Source of the DNA: an uncultured Paracoccaceae bacterium
GTDB lineage: Bacteria; Pseudomonadota; Alphaproteobacteria; Rhodobacterales; Rhodobacteraceae
Reading direction: 5' to 3'
NCBI GenBank assembly: GCA_947496605.1
Contig: CANMDF010000001.1
Coordinates: forward strand, 682,001 to 746,000
Length of the DNA stretch: 64,000 bases
The notes under the pieces are model-generated. The model was not told where the DNA came from. It searched no databases and saw only the letters and a list, made by a program, of their open reading frames with translations. A program made the position numbers and the translations under genes. The first letter of the stretch is position 1; each line of letters begins with the position of its first letter. Positions 26,279 through 35,801 of this stretch are shown piece after piece.

Positions 26279-26694
26279 ACTCTGTCATCCTGGTCGCAGG
26301 TGCGCGTTTGCAAGCGGTGCTGCTATTGGTTTTCTCGGCTTATATGATGTTGCGCGGTCACAATGCCCCTGGCGGCGGGTTTATTGGCGGCTTGATCGCG
26401 GCGACCGCTTTCGTGGTCTACGCCATTGCTTGCGGCACAGAGGACGCCCGCAAAGCGCTGCGTTTTGATCCGGGCAGTATCGCAGGCGCAGGCCTTGGGA
26501 TTGCATTGATCGCAGGCATCATGGCTGCGTTTTGGGGTGATGCCTTGTTCACTGGCCAGTGGCTATTTATCGGCGCAACCGAAGACAGCAAGGGTATCCC
26601 CCTGTCGACCGTATTGGTCTTTGATATCGGGGTTTATCTGGTCGTGCTTGGGGCCATCCTCTCGATCACCTTCGCACTTGAGGACGCCGTCTGA
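26275..26694 (+). CDS. mrpB: Mrp antiporter subunit B
   Basis: A 139-residue membrane subunit with four predicted helices. The motif MLRGHNAPGGGFIGGLI near residues 24-40 is the hallmark of MrpB/MnhB. It overlaps mrpA by 4 nt (ATGA) and ends one base before mrpC, as expected for a stoichiometric complex translated from one message. Confidence 0.93.
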   Translation: MNSVILVAGARLQAVLLLVFSAYMMLRGHNAPGGGFIGGLIAATAFVVYAIACGTEDARKALRFDPGSIAGAGLGIALIAGIMAAFWGDALFTGQWLFIGATEDSKGIPLSTVLVFDIGVYLVVLGAILSITFALEDAV

Positions 26695-27056
26695 TGGAAC
26701 AACTTCTTTCAATCCTCATCGGCATTCTGGTTGCCTCTGCCGTCTATCTGATGCTGGCACGCAACCTGCTCCGCTTTTTGTTCGGGCTTATCCTTTTGTC
26801 GAACGCCGCAAACCTCACGATCTTTGTCGCGGGCCGTCTGACACCCGGTGCACCGCCTTTGGTGCCTGACGGGATGGATGCCCCTATCGGTGACGTCGCA
26901 AACGCCCTGCCCCAAGCCTTGGTGCTAACGGCCATCGTGATCGGCTTTGGCCTATTCGCCTTTGCCCTGATCCTTGCCTTTCGCGCCTATCAAAGCCTAG
27001 GCACCCTGAATACCGACGACATGCGCGTCGCCGAACCTAAAGAAATCAAATCATGA
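26694..27056 (+). CDS. mrpC: Mrp antiporter subunit C (NuoK-like)
   Basis: A 120-residue protein with three membrane helices, homologous to NuoK of complex I. Visible landmarks are the YLMLARNLLRFLFGLILLSNAANL stretch (in two parts, residues 20-43) and PQALVLTAIVIGFGLFAF near 80-97. It overlaps mrpB by one base and mrpD by four. Confidence 0.93.
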   Translation: MEQLLSILIGILVASAVYLMLARNLLRFLFGLILLSNAANLTIFVAGRLTPGAPPLVPDGMDAPIGDVANALPQALVLTAIVIGFGLFAFALILAFRAYQSLGTLNTDDMRVAEPKEIKS

Positions 27057-28546
27057 GTTGGTATCTGACCCTTCCGCTGATTATCCCGTTTATGGCGGCG
27101 ATCATCGCGTATCTGCTGCGGTCCTCGCCCTTAGGTGCTTGGGTGTCGATCATCGGGTCGGGCCTTGGGTTGATCGCTTCTGTCGTGTTGATGGCGGTCG
27201 TGCTGGACGCAGGTGTTGTCGCCGGTCAAATGGGAAATTGGCCCGCACCTTTCGGGATCACGTTAGTAGCCGATCTGCTGTCTGCGGTCATGGTGCTGAT
27301 CACGGCAATCACCGGTTTTGCCGTTGCGATTTACGCATTGGGTGACATCAATGAGCGTCAAGCAAAGCTAGGCTATCACGCATTATTCCAGATCTTGCTA
27401 GCCGGTGTGACTGGTGCGTTCTTAACGGGTGATCTCTTCAACCTTTACGTCTGGTTTGAGGTGATGTTGATCGCGTCATTCGGCCTGCTGATCCTGAATG
27501 GCGGTAAAGAACAAATCGACGGTGGCGTAAAATATGTGGCGTTGAACTTGATCTCAACCATCCTATTCCTGACAGGCATCGGCCTGCTTTACGGCATGAC
27601 CGGCACATTGAACTTTGCCGACCTCGCTTTGAAGGTGGATGAGGTCGAAAACCAAGGCCTGCTGACCGTTGTGGCCATGATGTTCATGGTGGCCTTCGGA
27701 GTGAAAGCGGCTGTCTTCCCGCTCTTCTTCTGGCTACCTGCGGCCTATCACACGCCCAGCTTTTCGGTATCAGCCGTCTTTGCAGGCCTGCTGACCAAGG
27801 TGGGTGTCTACGCCCTGATCCGCATGTTCACGATGGTCTTTGATCACGACATCGGGTTCACGCACACGGTGCTGTTGTGGGTTGCCTGCTTTACTATGGT
27901 CATCGGCGTTTTGGGTGCGGCAGCACAATCTGATTTCCGCAAAATCCTGTCGTTCCATATCATCAGCCAAATTGGGTATATGATCCTTGGGCTGGCACTG
28001 ATGACCCCCCTCGCGCTGGTCGGTGCAGTGTTTTATCTGGTGCATCATATCATCGTTAAGGCAAACCTGTTCTTAATCGCGGGCATCGCCAAACGGCTGA
28101 CAGGCGGCACCGAAGTCTACCAAATCGGCGGCCTTTACAAATCGGCCCCGTTCCTTGCAGTCCTGTTCCTGATCCCGGCGTTTTCATTGGCCGGTTTCCC
28201 GCCCCTGTCAGGCTTTTGGGCAAAATACATCATCGTGAAAGCGACGCTCGATTTGGAGATGTGGTTCGTCGCCTTCATCGCCCTCGCGGTGGGTCTGATG
28301 ACGATCTATTCCATGACCAAAATCTGGGCCGAGGCGTTCTGGAAACCCCACCCTGACGGGATTGAACCAGAACTAAAAACACTGCCCAACAAAGCGGCGC
28401 AGATCATCCCTGTTGCGGGCCTTGCAATCCTGACGATCATCATCGGTCTGAACCCCGAACCCTTTGTCATCTTTGCAGAACGGACAACCGAACAATTGTT
28501 GGACCCAACCGCCTATATCACCGCCGTATTGGGGGACCCATCATGA
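27053..28546 (+). CDS. mrpD: Mrp antiporter subunit D (NuoN/NuoL-like)
   Basis: A 497-residue proton-channel subunit of about 14 helices. Family motifs are visible: LYVWFEVMLIASFGLL with a key glutamate near residue 140, VKAAVFPLFFWLPAAYHTPSFSVSAVFAGLLTKVG in pieces near 222-256, and HHIIVKANLFLIAG near 330. Together with mrpA it forms the two antiporter-like modules. Four-base overlaps on both sides tie it into the operon. Confidence 0.95.
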   Translation: MSWYLTLPLIIPFMAAIIAYLLRSSPLGAWVSIIGSGLGLIASVVLMAVVLDAGVVAGQMGNWPAPFGITLVADLLSAVMVLITAITGFAVAIYALGDINERQAKLGYHALFQILLAGVTGAFLTGDLFNLYVWFEVMLIASFGLLILNGGKEQIDGGVKYVALNLISTILFLTGIGLLYGMTGTLNFADLALKVDEVENQGLLTVVAMMFMVAFGVKAAVFPLFFWLPAAYHTPSFSVSAVFAGLLTKVGVYALIRMFTMVFDHDIGFTHTVLLWVACFTMVIGVLGAAAQSDFRKILSFHIISQIGYMILGLALMTPLALVGAVFYLVHHIIVKANLFLIAGIAKRLTGGTEVYQIGGLYKSAPFLAVLFLIPAFSLAGFPPLSGFWAKYIIVKATLDLEMWFVAFIALAVGLMTIYSMTKIWAEAFWKPHPDGIEPELKTLPNKAAQIIPVAGLAILTIIIGLNPEPFVIFAERTTEQLLDPTAYITAVLGDPS

Positions 28547-29022
28547 ACCCGTTTCTGCTGAACCTGTTTTTGGCCGTCACATGGGCCGGGCTTTGGGGCA
28601 GTTTTACCCTGACCCAACTGGCCTTTGGATTTGTCATGGGGTTCATCACCCTTTGGATTACCCAACCATTGTTCGGGGGCTCCAACGGGTATTACCTGCG
28701 CGCCTATAGGGTCGTGCGGTTGATCTTGTTCTTCCTTTATGACCTTTGCATGTCCAGCGTTCAGGTGGCCTTTGACGTGCTGACGCCCAAGAACCGCAGC
28801 AACCCCGCGATCCTTGAAATGCCGCTGGATGTGGAATCGGATATTGAAATCCTGTTGGTCACGAACCTGATCTCACTGACCCCCGGCACACTGTCCCTAG
28901 ACGTCACACCAGATCGCAAAACGCTGATCGTGCATGCGATGTTCGCAGATGACCCCGAAGAGGTGATCCGCGGCCTAAAATCCGGCATGGAGCGTATGGT
29001 AAAAGAGGTGTTTGAAACATGA
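28543..29022 (+). CDS. mrpE: Mrp antiporter subunit E
   Basis: A 159-residue subunit with two or three N-terminal helices (about residues 5-75) and a cytoplasmic C-terminal domain; ITLTPGTLSLDV-like wording appears as ISLTPGTLSLDVTPDRKTL near residue 110, which is typical of MrpE. Overlaps with mrpD and mrpF are four bases each. Confidence 0.93.
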   Translation: MNPFLLNLFLAVTWAGLWGSFTLTQLAFGFVMGFITLWITQPLFGGSNGYYLRAYRVVRLILFFLYDLCMSSVQVAFDVLTPKNRSNPAILEMPLDVESDIEILLVTNLISLTPGTLSLDVTPDRKTLIVHAMFADDPEEVIRGLKSGMERMVKEVFET

Positions 29023-29321
29023 CTCCGGCTGAATTCTTAGACTGGTCGATCTACGCGACCTTCGTGATGGTCATGCTGTCCTTGGCGCTGGCCTTTATAC
29101 GGCTGGCCAAAGGCCCGACGCTTGCGGACCGTGTTGTCGCACTGGATATGATGACTGTGACAATCATCGCCGTGTGCGGTGTCGTCGCCGTCGCCACGGG
29201 CGTCTATGCCATGCTGGATGTGGCGCTTGTGCTCGCGCTTGTCGGCTTTCTTGCAACGGTGGCCCTTGCGCGGTTTGCCGAACGCCGCGATGCGCGTCGT
29301 CAGGAGGGCGAAAATGACTGA
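29019..29321 (+). CDS. mrpF: Mrp antiporter subunit F
   Basis: A 100-residue three-helix subunit. The motif RLAKGPTLADRVVALDMMT near residues 27-45 is diagnostic for MrpF. The tail is rich in arginine. It overlaps mrpG by eight bases. Confidence 0.93.
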   Translation: MTPAEFLDWSIYATFVMVMLSLALAFIRLAKGPTLADRVVALDMMTVTIIAVCGVVAVATGVYAMLDVALVLALVGFLATVALARFAERRDARRQEGEND

Positions 29322-29610
29322 GATCATCATCTCAATTTTCTTGTTACTCGGCGGGTTCTTTGCCCTGATCGCAGGTATTGGCGTCTTGCGCCTGCCCGAT
29401 GTGCTAACCCGCATGCATGCCTCGACCAAAGCAGGTATTCTTGGCAGCAGCTTGATCCTGATCGGCTGCGCGGTCTTCTTGCAAGAGGTCGAGATCACTG
29501 CCCGCGTCGTGGCAATCATATTGTTCTTGATGCTGACCTCGCCCATCGGCGCACATATGATCGGGCGCGCATCTGTGCGCGAAGCGAAAGCCCCACCGAC
29601 CAACATCTAA
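29314..29610 (+). CDS. mrpG: Mrp antiporter subunit G
   Basis: A 98-residue three-helix subunit; GVLRLPDVLTRMHASTKAGILG near residues 22-43 is the family signature. The ATG at 29314 has AGGAGGG upstream and lies inside the end of mrpF; longer in-frame starts upstream would add non-MrpG residues. It completes a full seven-gene group 1 style operon (A to G) for sodium or potassium efflux against protons, important for pH and salt tolerance in marine bacteria. Confidence 0.93.
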   Translation: MTEIIISIFLLLGGFFALIAGIGVLRLPDVLTRMHASTKAGILGSSLILIGCAVFLQEVEITARVVAIILFLMLTSPIGAHMIGRASVREAKAPPTNI

Positions 29611-29673
29611 AAGGCTTGCGCAGTGCAGCCTTTGGCGTGAACATATGCTGTAGACCTGTTAGGAGCGGCATCC

Positions 29674-31095
29674 ATGTCTAACCCATTTGATCTGGTGATC
29701 AGCGGTGGCGAAATCGTCACCCCAACGGGTGTTATGACAGCAGACCTGGGCGTGCGTGGTGAGACGATTACCGCTATCGACACAAATCTTGGCCCTGCCA
29801 CACAAACCATCGACGCGACTGGCAAATACGTCATGCCCGGCGGCATCGACCCCCACGCCCATATTGAACAAATGTCCGGTATGGGCGTCATGAACGCTGA
29901 TACATTTGAAACAGCGACACGCGCGGCCGCATTGGGTGGCACGACAAGCGTGATCTCTTTCGCGGCCCAAGCCAAAGGGGCGCGGCTGGCCGATACGGTC
30001 GCGGATTATAGCGTTTTGGCCAAACGCGGTGCCATGATCGACCACGCCTTTCATATGATCGTCAGCGATACGACAGTGGCTCACTTTGACACCGATCTGG
30101 CCGCATTGATCGGCGCAGGGCATCGTTCAATCAAAGTCTTCACCACCTACAACATCCAACTGTCCGACGCGCAAATCCTGCAGACCATGCAGATCGCCCG
30201 CGAAAACGGCGCGTTGGTTTGCGTGCATGCCGAAACCGACGCAATCATTGCCGAGGCGAAAGCCTCCCTCATCGCCGCTGGCAAAACCGACCCGCGCTAT
30301 CACGCGGCATCGCACCCGCGCATGGCCGAAATTGAAGCGATTGAGCGTATGTGCCGCTTTGCCGAATATCTGGGCCAACCGGTGATGATTTTCCATGTGT
30401 CCACCACCGAAGGGGCCGCCGCCGTGCGTGCCGCCCGCATGCGCGGTGCACCAATCTGGGCCGAAACCTGCCCGCACTACCTGTTCATGACCGAGGACAT
30501 TCTGGACCAACCGGGATTGGAGGGCGCCAAATGGATGTGTTCCCCCCCTCAACGGGAAGTGGCAGATCAAGAGGCACTTTGGTCAGCCTTGGAAGCGGGC
30601 GATTTGCAAATGGTGTCATCGGACCACGCGCCTTACCGTTATGATGAAACGGGCAAACTCTCCGCAGGCCCTGACGCCGCATTCCAAGATATCTCCAATG
30701 GATTGCCGGGGTTAGAGACACGCCTGCCCTTGATGTTTGACGCAATGATCAGCCAAGGGCGCGGCACACCGAAGGCATTTGCGCTATTAACAGCCACGTC
30801 CCCTGCCGAAATCTACGGCCTGCCCAAGAAAGGCAAACTCGCGGTGGGCATGGATGCTGATATCACCCTGTGGGACCCAGAAAAAACTGTCACCTACGGT
30901 GAGAATGACCTGCATGACAATGTGGGCTACAATCCTTGGGTCGGGCGCACGATCAAAGGCTGGCCAATGGATGTATGGCTGCGCGGCCATCACATCGTGC
31001 AAGACGGCAGCCTGAACACGACCCCCGGAAGTGGCGCTTGGATCAACCGCCCAATGCTGGCCACCCAGCCAACAGCCCCACAACGCAAAGGATAA
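29674..31095 (+). CDS. Hydantoinase / dihydropyrimidinase family amidohydrolase
   Basis: A 473-residue cyclic amidohydrolase that would open a ring such as hydantoin, dihydropyrimidine or a related imide. The binuclear metal site is complete: His61 and His63 in GIDPHAHIE, Lys154 in SIKVFTTYN (carbamylated bridging lysine), His in CVHAETD, His in IFHVSTTEG and Asp in SSDHAPY. AGGAGC precedes the ATG. It heads a four-gene operon with a VOC protein, an Asp/Glu racemase family member and a DapA-family aldolase, pointing to catabolism of a ring compound. Dihydroorotase or allantoinase are less likely from the pattern. The true substrate is unknown. Confidence 0.85.
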   Translation: MSNPFDLVISGGEIVTPTGVMTADLGVRGETITAIDTNLGPATQTIDATGKYVMPGGIDPHAHIEQMSGMGVMNADTFETATRAAALGGTTSVISFAAQAKGARLADTVADYSVLAKRGAMIDHAFHMIVSDTTVAHFDTDLAALIGAGHRSIKVFTTYNIQLSDAQILQTMQIARENGALVCVHAETDAIIAEAKASLIAAGKTDPRYHAASHPRMAEIEAIERMCRFAEYLGQPVMIFHVSTTEGAAAVRAARMRGAPIWAETCPHYLFMTEDILDQPGLEGAKWMCSPPQREVADQEALWSALEAGDLQMVSSDHAPYRYDETGKLSAGPDAAFQDISNGLPGLETRLPLMFDAMISQGRGTPKAFALLTATSPAEIYGLPKKGKLAVGMDADITLWDPEKTVTYGENDLHDNVGYNPWVGRTIKGWPMDVWLRGHHIVQDGSLNTTPGSGAWINRPMLATQPTAPQRKG

Positions 31096-31097
31096 AC

Positions 31098-31487
31098 ATG
31101 CCACGTCCTGCCACGCCCAATTCACTGGCGATCACGTTTCTTTATTACCGCGATTTGCCCACTGCGATGCGGTTCTATGAGGACATTCTTGGACTACCGC
31201 TGGCCATTGACCAAGGCTGGTGCAAAATTTACGAGATTTGCCCCGGCGCGCATGTCGGGTTGGTGGACGAAAGCCGTGGCATGAACAAATGGCAACCGAT
31301 CAAGACAGTGCAACTGTGTATCCGCGTGCCCGATGTGGACGCTTGGTATGCCTATGCAAAAGAAGAGAACCTCGACAGCCTGTCCGATCTGTTCATAAAC
31401 GATGAAATCGGCATTCGCGCCTTTGTGTTCAACGACCCAGAGGGTTATCAGGTCGAGATTCAAACAGCCACGCGGGCCGGCGCATGA
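31098..31487 (+). CDS. VOC-family protein (glyoxalase/dioxygenase fold)
   Basis: A 129-residue vicinal oxygen chelate protein. The opening ITFLYYRDLPTAMRFYEDILGLPLA and the closing FVFNDPEGYQVEIQ are the usual halves of a glyoxalase-like module with a metal-ligand glutamate at the end. It could be an isomerase, epimerase or dioxygenase acting within the hydantoinase pathway. The ATG at 31098 follows the hydantoinase stop by two bases; a longer in-frame reading starts inside that gene and is not supported. Confidence 0.85.
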   Translation: MPRPATPNSLAITFLYYRDLPTAMRFYEDILGLPLAIDQGWCKIYEICPGAHVGLVDESRGMNKWQPIKTVQLCIRVPDVDAWYAYAKEENLDSLSDLFINDEIGIRAFVFNDPEGYQVEIQTATRAGA

Positions 31488-32167
31488 GCGGTGATACCTT
31501 GATCGTGATCAATCCCAATGCCTCGCAAACGGTGACGAATGGGATTAAACTGGCGCTAGATCCTCTGCGCAAGTTCGGCACACCAATCCGGTGTCTGACC
31601 CTGTCAGAGGGGCCACAGGGCATCGAAAACCAACGGCAAGCCGATTTAACAATTGCCCCCATGCTGCGGATGGCAGCACGGCAAAAGGATGCCGCTGGCT
31701 ATGTGATTGCCTGTTTCGGTGATCCCGGCCTGCACGCGTTGCGCGACCAGACCGCCCTGCCTGTTGTTGGCATACAAGAGGCCGCTGTTATGACCGCGTT
31801 GACACTTGGCCAACGCTTTGGCGTGATTGCCATTTTGCCCGCGTCCATTCCACGGCACATGCGGGCGTTTGGGGCGATGGGCGTGCACGACAGGTTAGCG
31901 GGCGATCGCGCCCTCGGGCTGACAGTCGCCGATCTTGCCGATCCTGACAAAAGCCTGAAGGCGATGATCACCACGGGCAAACGCTTGCGCGACGATGACG
32001 GCGCAGATGTTTTGATCATGGGCTGTGCGGGCATGGCGCACTACCGCGAAACGCTCGCGCATGAAACAGGGCTGCCAGTCGTGGAACCTTGCCAAGCCGC
32101 AGCTGCAATGGCGCTGACCCAAATCGCACTGTCACTGAACCACACAGGAGCCGCCAATGCTGGATGA
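31484..32167 (+). CDS. Aspartate/glutamate/hydantoin racemase family protein
   Basis: A 227-residue member of the cofactor-independent Asp/Glu racemase superfamily. The two catalytic cysteines are visible in IACFGDPG near residue 76 and IMGCAGMAHY near 180. The front LIVINPNASQTVT is the family's phosphate-type loop. Next to a hydantoinase the likeliest role is racemising a hydantoin or related ring intermediate, though maleate isomerase and arylmalonate decarboxylase share the fold. It overlaps the genes before and after it (4 and 11 nt). Confidence 0.85.
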   Translation: MSGDTLIVINPNASQTVTNGIKLALDPLRKFGTPIRCLTLSEGPQGIENQRQADLTIAPMLRMAARQKDAAGYVIACFGDPGLHALRDQTALPVVGIQEAAVMTALTLGQRFGVIAILPASIPRHMRAFGAMGVHDRLAGDRALGLTVADLADPDKSLKAMITTGKRLRDDDGADVLIMGCAGMAHYRETLAHETGLPVVEPCQAAAAMALTQIALSLNHTGAANAG

Positions 32168-33074
32168 AACCGCCCAAGGGGTCTTTACCATCGCCGTGAC
32201 CCCTTTCTTGCCTGACGGCGCAATTGATTGGGACAGTATTGACCGGATGGTCGATTTCTACATCGAAAAAGGGGCAACCGGCCTTACGATACTGGGGATG
32301 ATGGGCGAGGCTGGCAAATTGACGGCAGACGAATCCGTCGCGGTTGTCAAACGGGTAATAGCCCGCAGCACCGTGCCAATCGTGGTTGGCGTGTCTGCGC
32401 CGGGCTTTGCCGCAATGAAAACGCTGACCGATGCCGCAATGGATCTTGGGGCGGCTGGCGTTATGGTTGCCCCACCCGGCAGCCTTAAGACCGACGATCA
32501 GATTGTGAACTACTATCACAACACAGCCGAAGTGCTGGGCGCGACACCATTTGTTCTGCAAGATTTCCCGCTGGTCACCAATGTCGTGATCCCAACAAAA
32601 GTGATCCTGCAAATCATTGCAGACTGCCCCACATGTGTGATGCTCAAACACGAAGACTGGCCAGGTCTGGAAAAGATCAGCGCCTTGCGTGCAGCCTCAG
32701 ACAATGGTGCGCGGCGTATCTCGATCCTGTGCGGAAACGGTGGGCTGTATCTGCTGGAAGAAATGCTGCGCGGCGCGGACGGCGCAATGACAGGGTTTGC
32801 CTACCCCGAAATGATGGCACAGGTCATCGCGGCGTATCAGTCTGGCGACATGGACCACGCACGCGACATTTTTGACGCCTATATGCCGATGGTGCGATAC
32901 GAAGCACAACCGGGGCTAGGGTTGGCGATCCGCAAGCATACGTTAGCACAACGCGGGGCTATTGCACATGATACAGTGCGCAAACCCGGCGGGATGCTGA
33001 GTAAGGCGACAATTGCAGAGCTCGATGAATTAACGCGAAGACAAGAGGCGCGATTAAAGGTGTTAGGGATCTAA
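32157..33074 (+). CDS. DapA-family aldolase/lyase
   Basis: A 305-residue member of the dihydrodipicolinate synthase/N-acetylneuraminate lyase family, class I Schiff-base enzymes. The likely Schiff-base lysine is in CVMLKHEDWPG near residue 163; the GEAGKLT motif near 45 is a variant of the family's GTTGE loop. Context in a hydantoinase operon makes a lysine-synthesis role unlikely; a retro-aldol or hydratase step in catabolism is the better guess. It is the last gene of the operon and converges with the glycosyltransferase gene. Confidence 0.85.
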   Translation: MLDETAQGVFTIAVTPFLPDGAIDWDSIDRMVDFYIEKGATGLTILGMMGEAGKLTADESVAVVKRVIARSTVPIVVGVSAPGFAAMKTLTDAAMDLGAAGVMVAPPGSLKTDDQIVNYYHNTAEVLGATPFVLQDFPLVTNVVIPTKVILQIIADCPTCVMLKHEDWPGLEKISALRAASDNGARRISILCGNGGLYLLEEMLRGADGAMTGFAYPEMMAQVIAAYQSGDMDHARDIFDAYMPMVRYEAQPGLGLAIRKHTLAQRGAIAHDTVRKPGGMLSKATIAELDELTRRQEARLKVLGI

Positions 33075-33093
33075 TTACACCGCTTTCGAATGC

Positions 33094-35481
33094 TCATTTG
33101 GGCAAGCCGATAACGTCATAAAAGTCATTGAGCGCAAGTTCATTATAGGCCACTGGATCAAATGCCAGGGGCGCGAATGTTTCACTTGTGACCTTAATCA
33201 TTCCTTCTGCCAGCCCTTCTTTTGTCGGCGCTGTAACCAGCCCCAAGTCGCCCGATAAAACATACCGCACTTGCGGGCTGTCAACCGCGACGCAACGTGT
33301 GCCCAGCGTCATCGCCTCTAGCAGGACCATCGGTTGACCTTCGTAGATTGAGCTTAGAACAAATGCATCAGCCTCTTTCATGGCGGGGGCCGGATTGTCC
33401 ATCCAGCCCGTGAAATGGACATTCTCGCTTAGGTCGAGGGCTTTTGAATAGGCAACGATTTCTTCAAAAAGGCGCCCATTGCCCACCAACCATAGATGAG
33501 ATCCTGGGCTATGATGCAGAAGTTCCTGAAAAGCCTCTAATAACAGACGGTGATTTTTCTCTTCCGAAAAGCGGCCTGCATGGATGTAAAGCTTCGCACC
33601 GAGCTCTTTTCGCCTGAACCCCCGCATTTCGTCGGCAATGGGGCAAGCAACGTTTGCCCTGCGTCGCATTTCAACGTGATCCAGTGTGTTCCGGCAAAAC
33701 GTCTCAACTTCTGTCGGGATGTAGGAACGCAGTTTCGTGCCATTGATGTCCATCAAAGCTGGCGATACCGATGCGACCTTGTCAAAGCGCCGATACATGT
33801 AGGGCACGATCCAACTGATCCTGCCCTTCGACTCAATTTCTGCAGCGATATCGTTGTGCAGAAAGATTGCCTTATGACCCACATTGGCCGACAACGCCAA
33901 CAGACCAGTCGGCGCGGAATAGCCCGTAAAGACCACCGTTGCATCGAACGCGATGTCGCGCCAATGACGCTTTGCATCAACTTTAAAGCGTTCCAGCAAT
34001 CCAGCGACAATACTGTCTTGCTTTTCTTTCTTGCCAGTATGGCGCTTTCTTGAAAGCCATTTCCTGTCGGACTTTGGCAACTTCCCCGGAGTCCACATGA
34101 GGATATGCACACGCGGATCTAGCCTATCAAAAAGCTCTCTTTGGGCCGGGTGACTATCCAGAATTGAAGGAGACACGACAATAAACAGCTCTATGCGATC
34201 ATAGTCGATCATCTTTGTGAGGTTGATCAGCGATGTCGTCATACCGTTTTGCTGAAATGAACCACCAAATAACAGGACACGGTGTTTGGTCGATTGGATC
34301 GGCTCCCGTTTGAAGTTCAGCATCAAATCGACGGCACTTTCCGCCGCTGTCTGCTCTTGTGGTCCCAAGAACCTATCACGCGCCATGGTGAAATTGGTAA
34401 ATTTTGATGGCTTCACTGCGGCCCTGATCGCTGAGACCAGTTCTTGTGACTGGCGCACGACAGTAAACGGAAGCTGATCTAACACGCTTTCCCCACAATG
34501 TTCTGAGACATTATGCGCGTGCAAAATCACCGGGCGATCCAAGATTAAGAAGTCCAAAGCAATGCTAGAATAATCGGTCACCAAAATGGCGACGTTCGCC
34601 AAGAAACTGGTCGTGTTTTCACCCAAGGGAACTGGCTTTGCGCCATGCTGCACCAAGTCAATTTTCTCAGACGTCAGATCACCAAAATCCGCGTAGATAT
34701 CATAGTCATCACTCAGCTCATGCGCGAGCATCTGGCAAGCCTTAATATGGGCGTCAGTCCCCAGTTCGGCTGTTGTCACAGCTGGTGCATATAGCAAGAT
34801 CGGTTTAGCAGTTTCGCAAAGCGTCCGACGACTTGGAACACCAGCAAGGATATCGCGTCTCGGAAACCCAACCGGATAAATAGCGTCACGATTGATAGGT
34901 GCATGATTGCTGTAGATTGCTTGTGCAGCATGGTATTCACCCGAGCTCAAGATAATGTCTGAGACATTTAAACTACGATGGCTGTCATACAACTGCACAA
35001 GCTTCTGGAAATGGTCAGCGCCACGCTTTTCTATTGGAACACCGAACCCAGTATGAAGTATGATCTGCTCAGAATGTGCTGCAAAATCGCTAGGTAACTT
35101 ACCGAATTGCACAATGTAGTTGGCGCGACGCAATTCAATCTGGTTTTGAAATGATGTAGGGCGCACAAAAACCATATCGGGGTTGTCTAAAACGTCTTGC
35201 GGTAAGGACGTGTTCTTTTCATGCACCCACACATACCGATAAGTTCCCACAGGAAACCGGTTTATGAATTCGCGCAAGATTGCCAATTGATCGCAATCAA
35301 CCCGCACTCCATCAGCATTATCGAAATAAACTGTCTTGGGATCTATCGGAAGCGGCGCGTCCAACAGACAAAAGCGTTTGCGCGCAAATACCGAATTCTT
35401 CAGTCCAATGCCCTTTAAGAACCTATCGGCGAGATACAAATGCCAAATACGGAAGGGCAGTTTTGCAGGCAAGAAAATCAT
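33094..35481 (-). CDS. Two-domain surface polymer enzyme: CDP-glycerol glycerophosphotransferase-like + GT4 glycosyltransferase
   Basis: A 795-residue cytoplasmic, membrane-associated type of enzyme. Residues about 1-385 resemble CDP-glycerol:poly(glycerophosphate) glycerophosphotransferase (TagB/TagF group): FPRRDIL, LLYAPAVTTAE and VTDYSSIALDFLILDRPVILHAH are its landmarks. Residues about 400-795 form a group 1 (GT4) glycosyltransferase with LYIHAGRFSEEKNHRLLLEAF and SIYEGQPMVLLEAMTLGTRCVA. So one chain could add a glycerol- or ribitol-phosphate-like unit and a sugar to a capsule or LPS polymer. Base composition is more AT-rich than neighbours, which suits acquisition by transfer. It is monocistronic and lies directly before a tRNA gene. 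Confidence 0.82.
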   Translation of the reverse strand: MIFLPAKLPFRIWHLYLADRFLKGIGLKNSVFARKRFCLLDAPLPIDPKTVYFDNADGVRVDCDQLAILREFINRFPVGTYRYVWVHEKNTSLPQDVLDNPDMVFVRPTSFQNQIELRRANYIVQFGKLPSDFAAHSEQIILHTGFGVPIEKRGADHFQKLVQLYDSHRSLNVSDIILSSGEYHAAQAIYSNHAPINRDAIYPVGFPRRDILAGVPSRRTLCETAKPILLYAPAVTTAELGTDAHIKACQMLAHELSDDYDIYADFGDLTSEKIDLVQHGAKPVPLGENTTSFLANVAILVTDYSSIALDFLILDRPVILHAHNVSEHCGESVLDQLPFTVVRQSQELVSAIRAAVKPSKFTNFTMARDRFLGPQEQTAAESAVDLMLNFKREPIQSTKHRVLLFGGSFQQNGMTTSLINLTKMIDYDRIELFIVVSPSILDSHPAQRELFDRLDPRVHILMWTPGKLPKSDRKWLSRKRHTGKKEKQDSIVAGLLERFKVDAKRHWRDIAFDATVVFTGYSAPTGLLALSANVGHKAIFLHNDIAAEIESKGRISWIVPYMYRRFDKVASVSPALMDINGTKLRSYIPTEVETFCRNTLDHVEMRRRANVACPIADEMRGFRRKELGAKLYIHAGRFSEEKNHRLLLEAFQELLHHSPGSHLWLVGNGRLFEEIVAYSKALDLSENVHFTGWMDNPAPAMKEADAFVLSSIYEGQPMVLLEAMTLGTRCVAVDSPQVRYVLSGDLGLVTAPTKEGLAEGMIKVTSETFAPLAFDPVAYNELALNDFYDVIGLPK

Positions 35482-35586
35482 CCTAAGTATTTGTTGCGCG
35501 GAACGATTATGCCTTTCACTCTGCCCTTTTCAATTGAAGAAAGACAGCCCCAGAGAACTGTAGGGACACAAAGATTTTTCAAAGAA

Positions 35587-35663
<77 letters not shown>

Positions 35664-35801
35664 GTTAGGGCTGATTAACATCCCCACAGAACCCCCGCAA
35701 TGGGCAAAAAGTAGTCCGGAAAACCTGACTTGAGTGAAATCCCGTACATGGCACGCTAGGGCTACTTTGCACGAAAATATATTTTAAACAGGAGATTTGA
35801 T

